From NCBI GenBank assembly GCA_937890485.1, contig CALBXN010000215.1, forward strand, positions 1-6,078: a stretch of 6,078 bases of DNA, written 5' to 3'. A program made the translations under genes and the position numbers. Origin of the DNA: an uncultured Treponema sp. (GTDB taxonomy: Bacteria; Spirochaetota; Spirochaetia; Treponematales; Treponemataceae). The number at the start of each line of letters is the position of its first letter. Position 1 is the first letter of the stretch. The notes under the pieces were generated by a model. The model worked only from the letters and a program-made list of their open reading frames with translations. It did no database searches and was not told the origin of the DNA. Below are positions 1 to 3,193 of this stretch, one piece after another.

Positions 1-1
1 G

Positions 2-349
2 GATGAAATAGAAAGAATGTCTAAAGCTTGTTTCGAAAGACTTGCCGATAAAAACTATTTCAGGAATCAAAGTTTTGATGCTTTTCTTGATGACATCATT
101 GATTTCTATTGTGTAACTAATATGTTGCATCCGTTCCGTGAAGGTAACGGCAGAGTACAGAGACTTTTTATTGCACAGTTGATTAGATTTAATGGCTATG
201 ATATTAATTTTAATGATATTGATAAAGACGAGTTAATGTTGGCAACTATCAACGCAGCAAACGGTGTAACCGACCACTTGAAATATGTTTTTCGTTGTCA
301 TATTGCAAATCGAAATCAGGATTTCGGTTTTGAAATGACAATGTTATAA
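2..349 (+). CDS. Fic-domain protein, C-terminal part (5' end outside window)
   Basis: The catalytic core of a Fic enzyme, the family that transfers AMP or another nucleotide monophosphate from a nucleotide onto a hydroxyl side chain of a target protein. The diagnostic motif HPFREGNGR is at 128-154, followed by VQR, which matches the family consensus HxFx(D/E)GNGRxxR. It contains the catalytic His, the Mg-binding acidic residue and the phosphate-binding Gly/Arg residues, so the visible enzyme looks active. An ATG lies at 17, but the frame stays open to the left edge (D-E-I-E-R before that Met) and a complete Fic fold needs more helices upstream, so I treat the gene as truncated by the window and not as starting at 17. 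No inhibitory (S/T)xxxE(G/N) helix is visible; it or a separate antitoxin could lie to the left. The gene ends with TAA just before an intrinsic terminator and converges on the HTH genes. Target and toxin/effector status are unknown. Confidence 0.9.
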   Translation, partial: DEIERMSKACFERLADKNYFRNQSFDAFLDDIIDFYCVTNMLHPFREGNGRVQRLFIAQLIRFNGYDINFNDIDKDELMLATINAANGVTDHLKYVFRCHIANRNQDFGFEMTML

Positions 350-354
350 GTTTG

Positions 355-380
355 AAGCAGACCGTGATGGTCTGCTTTTC
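355..380 (+). terminator. Intrinsic terminator of the Fic gene
   Basis: A perfect 9-bp stem, AAGCAGACC (355-363) with GGTCTGCTT (369-377), has a 5-nt loop and runs into TTTTCTTTG. It begins 5 nt after the Fic stop codon. Confidence 0.88.
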
Positions 381-414
381 TTTGTTTAATGCGTAGTAAA
401 ATTTACACCTGTAT

Positions 415-508
415 ATTTGATGCAAAAAGTATTAGAAACTACGAAAGGCATCACAGCAACCCTGCTGCAAATGCCTAAACAGCGTGGTTTCTTGATTTTG
501 CAGTAAAT
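415..508. repeat. Nested imperfect palindrome (long potential hairpin)
   Basis: Arms pair in register from the outside in. ATTT (415-418) pairs with AAAT (505-508), and TGCAAAA (421-427) with TTTTGCA (496-502). AGAAACTACG (434-443) pairs with CGTGGTTTCT (483-492), ten pairs with one G-T wobble. AGGCAT (446-451) pairs with ATGCCT (471-476), and CAGCA (454-458) with TGCTG (463-467), closing an ACCC loop. About 32 base pairs are separated only by small internal loops. This is far more than expected by chance and suggests a functional DNA or RNA fold. There is no U-run next to it, so it is not a simple terminator. Confidence 0.75.
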
Positions 509-604
509 TTGTGACACAAAAGGGCTTTTAGCAACCCTGTTTTGGCACCACTTTTCAAATGCTCACAACCGTTGAAACAGCACGCATTGCGAGTTGTTGT
601 GGTT

Positions 605-638
605 GAGGAAGGGGCACTTTGTGACCCATCCTCTTTTT
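605..638 (+). terminator. Possible intrinsic terminator (plus strand) in the hairpin cluster
   Basis: GAGGA (605-609)/TCCTC (629-633), GGG (611-613)/CCC (625-627) and CAC (615-617)/GTG (621-623) stack with one A-A and one G-A mismatch around a TTT loop, then TTTTT at 634-638. No plus-strand gene ends nearby (the Fic gene already has its own terminator), so it would either end a transcript from the hairpin region or be a structural element. Confidence 0.45.
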
Positions 639-646
639 CCTGCAAC

Positions 647-666
647 AAAATCGGACGGGCGATTTT
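647..666. repeat. Perfect 7-bp stem-loop
   Basis: AAAATCG (647-653) and CGATTTT (660-666) flank a GACGGG loop. It is the last of the hairpin series in this intergenic region; function unknown. Confidence 0.5.
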
Positions 667-816
667 CGAGTAAAATATGGATTTTTTATGCTTTTCCCAA
701 TGCTAAAAAAACAACTTCTTATTTATTGTTTCTTCCCCTCACATTCGCTCACAAATTGCCCTAAAATCGTTTTCACTCTCAATTTGGGATTGTTTCTTTA
801 TTTCACACCGAAAGCC

Positions 817-1218
817 TCACAAATCGATGTTAAATCTCCTTAATTTTTCTTCAATCTTGCGTCTTAGTTTCTCATCTGCTATCTCGCGGAACTTAGTTTC
901 ATAATAATACTGCAATGCATCTTTTATGGGTCGAATTGTATATAGCAAACTGCCATTTCGTGTACGACCATCCTTGGTTGTGATAGTGGTATACTCTGTA
1001 CTAATCAGGCACTTGTTTTCAAGACTTCGCACATATTTTTGCACTGTCTTTTTGCTCATTCCGATTGCCTCACCGATGGTATCGTAACTTGGATGGCATT
1101 GATATGTAGCTCTGTCTTCGCAGTAGAGAAGATACAAATAAACCGATAACTCACCGTGGTCTAGACCAAGAATAAACACCTCGTTCGGCACTAAAAAATA
1201 GTTACTGTTTCTGTGCAA
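817..1218 (-). CDS. Winged-helix HTH DNA-binding protein of mobile-element type (HTH_36-like)
   Basis: A 133-aa basic DNA-binding protein. It opens with YFLVPNEVFILGL and LSVYLYLLYCEDR (residues 7-36), a layout I recognise from small HTH proteins carried by Clostridial integrative elements and replication-initiator-like proteins. A helix-turn-helix spans about residues 45-66 (YDTIGEAIGMSKKTVQKYVRSL), followed by a beta wing at about 70-95 (LISTE...KDGRTRNGSLLYTI). The tail (100-133) is highly charged and probably helical. The start is TTG at 1218-1216; a strong AGGAGG at 1234-1229 ends 10 nt before it, and no better in-frame start keeps the N-terminal motif. The start codon directly follows the stop codon of the excisionase-like gene, so the two are co-transcribed and probably translationally coupled. 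The likely role is a regulator or replication/transfer accessory protein of a mobile element; the binding site is not known. Confidence 0.85.
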   Translation of the reverse strand: MHRNSNYFLVPNEVFILGLDHGELSVYLYLLYCEDRATYQCHPSYDTIGEAIGMSKKTVQKYVRSLENKCLISTEYTTITTKDGRTRNGSLLYTIRPIKDALQYYYETKFREIADEKLRRKIEEKLRRFNIDL

Positions 1219-1428
1219 TTACAAACCACCTCCTGTATTCTTTTCGACCCACCTTCTGAACTTTTCTTTTGGCACAACCATTCGATTACCGACCTTGAGT
1301 GTTGGAAAATCCTTTTCGTGCATAAGCTCGTAAGCTGATGAAATGGATATGCCTAGGATTTCAGAAATGAATTCTGCGTTGAGGAATAATGGCAACTCCT
1401 CATAGTTTGTGTAACTTGATTTTTTCAT
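1219..1428 (-). CDS. Excisionase-family HTH DNA-binding protein
   Basis: A complete 69-aa protein of the excisionase/MerR-like HTH_17 type. Its core is LNAEFISEILGISISSAYEL (residues 16-35, the helix-turn-helix), then FPTLKVGNRMVVPKEKFRRWVE (41-62), which matches the family pattern of a basic wing 'P-x-x-K-x-G-x-R-x-x-V-P-K-E' followed by a Trp-containing helix. Known members are recombination directionality factors of integrated elements or small transcriptional regulators; sequence alone does not separate these. The ATG at 1428 has AGGAG 7 nt upstream (1440-1436). No integrase gene is in the window, so a role in excision is only an inference. It is first in a two-gene operon with the winged-helix protein, and the repeats upstream (1450-1720) are candidate binding sites. 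Confidence 0.88.
   Translation of the reverse strand: MKKSSYTNYEELPLFLNAEFISEILGISISSAYELMHEKDFPTLKVGNRMVVPKEKFRRWVEKNTGGGL
1226..1234 (-). promoter_or_regulatory. Strong ribosome binding site supporting the TTG start
   Basis: The complement reads AGGAGGTGG, a near-perfect anti-16S match, placed inside the end of the upstream gene. It decides the TTG start at 1218. Confidence 0.8.
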
Positions 1429-1449
1429 AAAATCACTCCTTAAATAAAA

Positions 1450-1492
1450 TTTGTTTGATAATAATTACTTGTCTTTCCCATATGTATAAGGG
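1450..1492. repeat. Bipartite direct repeat, copy 1
   Basis: Left half TTTGTTTGATAATAA (1450-1464) and right half CCCATATGTATAAGGG (1477-1492), separated by 12 nt. The right half is bounded by a TTCCC/GGGAA inverted pair (1475-1479, 1490-1494). It is the most divergent copy and the closest to the HTH operon, with a longer spacer than the other two. Confidence 0.6.
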
Positions 1493-1507
1493 AAGATTTT
1501 AGTTATT

Positions 1508-1525
1508 TCACAACCAATTTTGTGA
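1508..1525. repeat. Operator-like inverted repeat TCACAA-N6-TTGTGA
   Basis: A perfect 6-bp inverted repeat with a 6-bp centre, between repeat copies 1 and 2 and about 80 bp upstream of the excisionase-like start. Its size and spacing suit a dimeric regulator; the regulator is not identified. Confidence 0.4.
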
Positions 1526-1530
1526 GAATT

Positions 1531-1566
1531 TTTGTTTGAAAATAAAAACCCTCTCATATGTATAGG
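1531..1566. repeat. Bipartite direct repeat, copy 2
   Basis: Left half TTTGTTTGAAAATAA (1531-1545), 5-nt gap, right half CTCTCATATGTATAGG (1551-1566). It matches copy 3 in both halves with the same internal spacing and matches the left half of copy 1 in 14 of 15 bases. Confidence 0.7.
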
Positions 1567-1591
1567 AACAAAATCAGCACTTTAACAGCAC

Positions 1592-1608
1592 TAAATTTTC
1601 AAAATTTA
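1592..1608. repeat. AT-rich palindrome TAAATTTT-C-AAAATTTA
   Basis: A perfect 8-bp inverted repeat around one base. In DNA this AT-rich it could be partly chance; it lies between repeat copies 2 and 3. Confidence 0.35.
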
Positions 1609-1682
1609 CAAAATGTTTAAAAACAATCTTGCATATGCATTGATTATTTTTTGCGTTATTTTGTAACGTTTTTGAAAAAATA

Positions 1683-1720
1683 TTTGCTTGAGAATAGAAG
1701 GCCTCTCATTATGTATAGGG
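1683..1720. repeat. Bipartite direct repeat, copy 3
   Basis: Left half TTTGCTTGAGAATAG (1683-1697), 5-nt gap, right half CTCTCATTATGTATAGGG (1703-1720). Compared with copy 2 it has a few substitutions and one inserted T. Left halves of the three copies start 81 and 152 bp apart. Confidence 0.7.
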
Positions 1721-1785
1721 TAAGAAAAACACATTTTGGTCGGAATTATTTTTCAAAAAATACAATTCATCTCACAAAAAACAGC

Positions 1786-1826
1786 AAAAAAAGACGGCAT
1801 GATATGCGAACATATCACACCGTCTT
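1786..1826 (-). terminator. Strong minus-strand intrinsic terminator with TTCG loop
   Basis: Read on the minus strand, AAGACGG and TGATATG pair with CATATCA and CCGTCTT around a TTCG tetraloop, with a small 2x2 internal loop, then a run of seven T (1792-1786). It is a second terminator about 50 nt beyond the one at 1878-1909, with no minus-strand gene recognised between them. Confidence 0.8.
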
Positions 1827-1877
1827 GGCAGTCTTATTTATTTTTATCGTGGTATTTTATGTTATCCAATGGGAAAC

Positions 1878-1909
1878 AAAAAAGGTGTTAGCCAATGGAT
1901 AACACCTTT
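1878..1909 (-). terminator. Intrinsic terminator of the DUF6809-like gene
   Basis: Perfect 10-bp stem AAAGGTGTTA/TAACACCTTT (1881-1890 with 1900-1909) and 9-nt loop. On the minus strand the 3' arm is followed by T (six in all, 1883-1878). It starts 3 nt after the stop codon at 1913. Confidence 0.88.
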
Positions 1910-1912
1910 AAT

Positions 1913-2164
1913 TCATTGATTCATTATAAGTTTTATAGCGAATTTGAATCCTTGAATAAAACTTTCTCGTTCTGATATGCAATGTAGTTCATCGTTGCAG
2001 TCAAGGAACTTTTCGAATGGGATTTTTTGTTCATCCGTCATTGTTGATGATAGTTTATCTTTATTTCTGTCGCATAGCTTCGATACTCCAATAAGTTCTT
2101 TATTGCACCGAGTTCGTTCCTGACATTCTAACTTTCCATAATACATTTCTTCAGGCATTCCCAT
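1913..2164 (-). CDS. Small DUF6809-like protein of mobile-element context
   Basis: An 83-aa protein of unknown function. The pattern MYYGKL near the N-terminus, the charged middle KLSSTMTDEQKIPFEKFLD and the C-terminal SERESFIQGFKFAIKLIMNQ resemble the short DUF6809 proteins often found in Clostridial mobile elements; I make this match from memory of the family pattern. It is predicted all-helical and soluble, with no catalytic motif visible. An in-frame ATG at 2203 would give 96 aa, but the ATG at 2164 is preferred. AAAGGAG (2180-2174) lies 9 nt before it, whereas the 2203 ATG has no SD and lies upstream of a possible extended -10 (TGGTATATG, 2200-2192 on the minus strand) that would start transcription near 2185. 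The gene appears monocistronic, being flanked by its own terminator and by the divergent small-RNA promoter. Confidence 0.72.
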   Translation of the reverse strand: MGMPEEMYYGKLECQERTRCNKELIGVSKLCDRNKDKLSSTMTDEQKIPFEKFLDCNDELHCISERESFIQGFKFAIKLIMNQ

Positions 2165-2173
2165 ATGTTCGTA

Positions 2174-2180
2174 CTCCTTT
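2174..2180 (-). promoter_or_regulatory. Ribosome binding site that sets the 2164 start
   Basis: AAAGGAG on the minus strand, 9 nt before the ATG at 2164. Confidence 0.7.
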
Positions 2181-2236
2181 CGCAGTACAAACATATACCA
2201 CAACTCACCGCAGAAGTCTAGAAGGGTTTTTAGTAA

Positions 2237-2265
2237 TTGACAAAGATTTCTCTTTCATGTATAAT
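2237..2265 (+). promoter_or_regulatory. Perfect consensus sigma-A promoter (plus strand)
   Basis: TTGACA (2237-2242), exactly 17 bp, TATAAT (2260-2265). Start of transcription is expected at about 2270-2272. There is no protein-coding gene on this strand downstream; the transcript would run straight into the terminator at 2311-2337. The spacer is also the left arm of a perfect inverted repeat, so the promoter may be repressed by a protein bound there. Confidence 0.88.
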
Positions 2266-2286
2266 ATAGATGAAAGAGAAATCTTT
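2242..2286. repeat. Perfect 17-bp inverted repeat over the promoter
   Basis: Left arm 2242-2258 and right arm 2270-2286 (ATGAAAGAGAAATCTTT) are exact reverse complements around an 11-bp centre that contains the -10 box. Each arm is itself a small palindrome of the form AAAGA-N4-TCTTT. It covers the promoter spacer and the transcription start, as a large operator would. Confidence 0.85.
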
Positions 2287-2337
2287 CTGGGGTTTGCATT
2301 GAGCAAACGAGAGTCGCTATATAGCGACTCTTTTTTT
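2272..2337 (+). ncRNA. Candidate small RNA, about 65 nt, three hairpins (family not recognised)
   Basis: The transcript predicted from the consensus promoter folds into three tandem stem-loops. Hairpin 1 is GAAAGA/TCTTTC with a GAAA (GNRA) tetraloop (2272-2287). Hairpin 2 is GTTTGC/GCAAAC with an ATTGA loop (2292-2308). Hairpin 3 is the perfect palindromic terminator stem (2311-2330), followed by seven T. Linkers are only 4 and 2 nt. No ORF with a ribosome binding site is present. The 3' end overlaps the stop codon of the converging DUF3800 gene by 1-3 nt. Its role (regulatory RNA, antisense/decoy, or RNA partner of a neighbouring protein) is not known. The exact 5' end is inferred from the promoter. 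Confidence 0.7.
2311..2337 (+). terminator. Intrinsic terminator of the small RNA
   Basis: The perfect 20-bp palindrome GAGTCGCTATATAGCGACTC is followed by TTTTTTT on the plus strand. On the minus strand no T-run follows the stem, so it works mainly for plus-strand transcription. Confidence 0.92.
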
Positions 2338-3178
2338 ATGGAAATTTTTTTAAGCCCCTACCCATGAAATTTGGAAAACCGCAAATCTTATTTTTTAAAA
2401 CATCAAACGCTGGGTCCATAGTACCATAAGCCAAGTATTTATGTATTGGATATGCACAAAGGTCTGATAATTCTAATTCCCAATAAGATTTTTTGTTATC
2501 TGCAATACGACTCCATTTAGGATTAAAATACACTCCTTTAATTTTCGAAAAAGTTGAAGCTTCATTCATATTATTTCCATAATCAATTAAATATTTAATT
2601 TTGTCTAGCAACATCTTATCTTCTTTTTTACCACGAGATTCTAGTATTATATAACAATCTTCGTTTTTCCCTATATTCCACATTAAACGTTCAAGAACAA
2701 AATTCATGCATAAATCGTAAGGGTCACTTGGATGCACATATTTCTGTATTAGTTCATATTTATTAACACTCGCAGAAAACAATGTCATAGGAATATTATA
2801 TATCATGTCGCTTAAATCTGTTATAAACTTTGGATAATCAATTAAAGTTGGATTAAAGGCACCTTTTTTACTGCGTATTTCTTTTGAATGAAAACAAACA
2901 CGTTTTTCTTCATCTTTATAACAATATAACGCATTTTCCCAATATTTATTTTTTACTGACATTACTATATCTCTTGAATCATTCAGGGAATTGGTTTTGA
3001 TTGCACAGGCGGTTATTGTAAAAAGTTTACTTCCACTATCAACCGTTGCACCTGTAACCATTGATTTTTGTATATATTTTAAATCAGAACTTCCACTTTC
3101 ATCAATTGAAACTATCCAATCAATCGTCGCTGGTACTTCATCAATAGTTGTAGGACGATTTCTCCAATTTGAATTCAC
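2336..3178 (-). CDS. DUF3800 family protein (predicted nuclease-like, defence-associated)
   Basis: A 280-aa soluble protein matching the DUF3800 pattern. It has a D-E pair in VSIDESG (D26, E27), HSKEIRSKKGAF around residues 97-108, an ESRGKK segment (180-185), and a C-terminal YWELELSDLCAYPIHKYL (232-249) in the place of the family's Q-x-x-D motif. Here that motif reads E236-L-S-D239. The family is thought to be an enzyme because of these acidic motifs, and it often turns up in phage-defence neighbourhoods; its reaction is not established. The start is GTG at 3178, with AGGAG (3190-3186) 7 nt upstream. It lies 15 nt after hsdR, so the two form one operon. The stop codon sits in the T-run of the opposing small-RNA terminator, and no strong minus-strand terminator follows, so read-through towards the DUF6809-like gene is possible. 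The DUF3800 assignment is fairly secure; a direct role in restriction is inference. Confidence 0.85.
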   Translation of the reverse strand: MNSNWRNRPTTIDEVPATIDWIVSIDESGSSDLKYIQKSMVTGATVDSGSKLFTITACAIKTNSLNDSRDIVMSVKNKYWENALYCYKDEEKRVCFHSKEIRSKKGAFNPTLIDYPKFITDLSDMIYNIPMTLFSASVNKYELIQKYVHPSDPYDLCMNFVLERLMWNIGKNEDCYIILESRGKKEDKMLLDKIKYLIDYGNNMNEASTFSKIKGVYFNPKWSRIADNKKSYWELELSDLCAYPIHKYLAYGTMDPAFDVLKNKICGFPNFMGRGLKKFP

Positions 3179-3185
3179 TTTATCA

Positions 3186-3190
3186 CTCCT
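3186..3190 (-). promoter_or_regulatory. Ribosome binding site for the DUF3800 GTG start
   Basis: AGGAG on the minus strand in the 15-nt gap after the hsdR stop, 7 nt before GTG. Confidence 0.8.
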
Positions 3191-3193
3191 GGT

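Larger units (their letters stand above)
383..816. other. Non-coding region rich in inverted repeats
   Basis: About 430 bp between the convergent Fic and HTH genes with no supported ORF or promoter. It holds a series of potential hairpins: 415-508 (nested), 507-560 (ATTTG/CAAAT outer arms, CAAAA/TTTTG plus GGG/CCC inside), 564-601 (CACAAC/GTTGTG), 605-638 and 647-666. The sequence AGCAACCCTG occurs twice in part (455-464 with a variant end, and 530-539). From about 680 to 816 it is T- and C-rich with no further structure that I see. Such clustered hairpins are common in single-strand origins, transfer origins and attachment sites of mobile elements, but no specific nic, core or consensus site was recognised. 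Confidence 0.5.
1441..1785. other. Non-coding control region upstream of the HTH operon
   Basis: About 345 bp of very AT-rich DNA containing three bipartite direct repeats, a TCACAA/TTGTGA inverted repeat, a TAAATTTT/AAAATTTA palindrome, a GCATATGC palindrome at 1631-1638, and a small CGTTA/TAACG stem (1654-1668) followed by five T. I found no promoter with both good boxes for the minus-strand HTH genes; TTGTGA with TTATAC at 18 bp spacing, next to the first repeat, is a weak candidate. The density of repeats suggests an autoregulated promoter/operator or an origin-like region. Confidence 0.5.

Noticed and set aside
383..816. Insertion sequence or degraded gene in the left intergenic region
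   Set aside because: No transposase fragments in any frame, no terminal inverted repeats bounding the region and no target-site duplication seen.
1450..1720. CRISPR array
   Set aside because: Only three imperfect copies, uneven spacing (81 and 152 bp), variable internal gap and no cas genes.
1651..1902. Plus-strand frame of 83 codons as a full gene
   Set aside because: It runs through repeat copy 3 and two terminator stems, and its first half is low-complexity basic sequence without an SD. Only the last 32 codons are kept, as a weak micropeptide idea.
2164..2203. ATG 2203 as the start of the DUF6809-like gene
   Set aside because: It has no SD, while ATG 2164 has AAAGGAG at good spacing; the extra 13 residues also precede the family-like N-terminus.
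2237..2286. Invertible (phase-variable) promoter
   Set aside because: The segment between the arms is only 11 bp, far too short for site-specific inversion, and no recombinase gene is present.
2272..2337. Retron msr/msd or tracrRNA-like RNA
   Set aside because: No reverse transcriptase, Cas9 or TnpB gene is in the window, and the RNA is too short with no a1/a2 or anti-repeat pairing seen.
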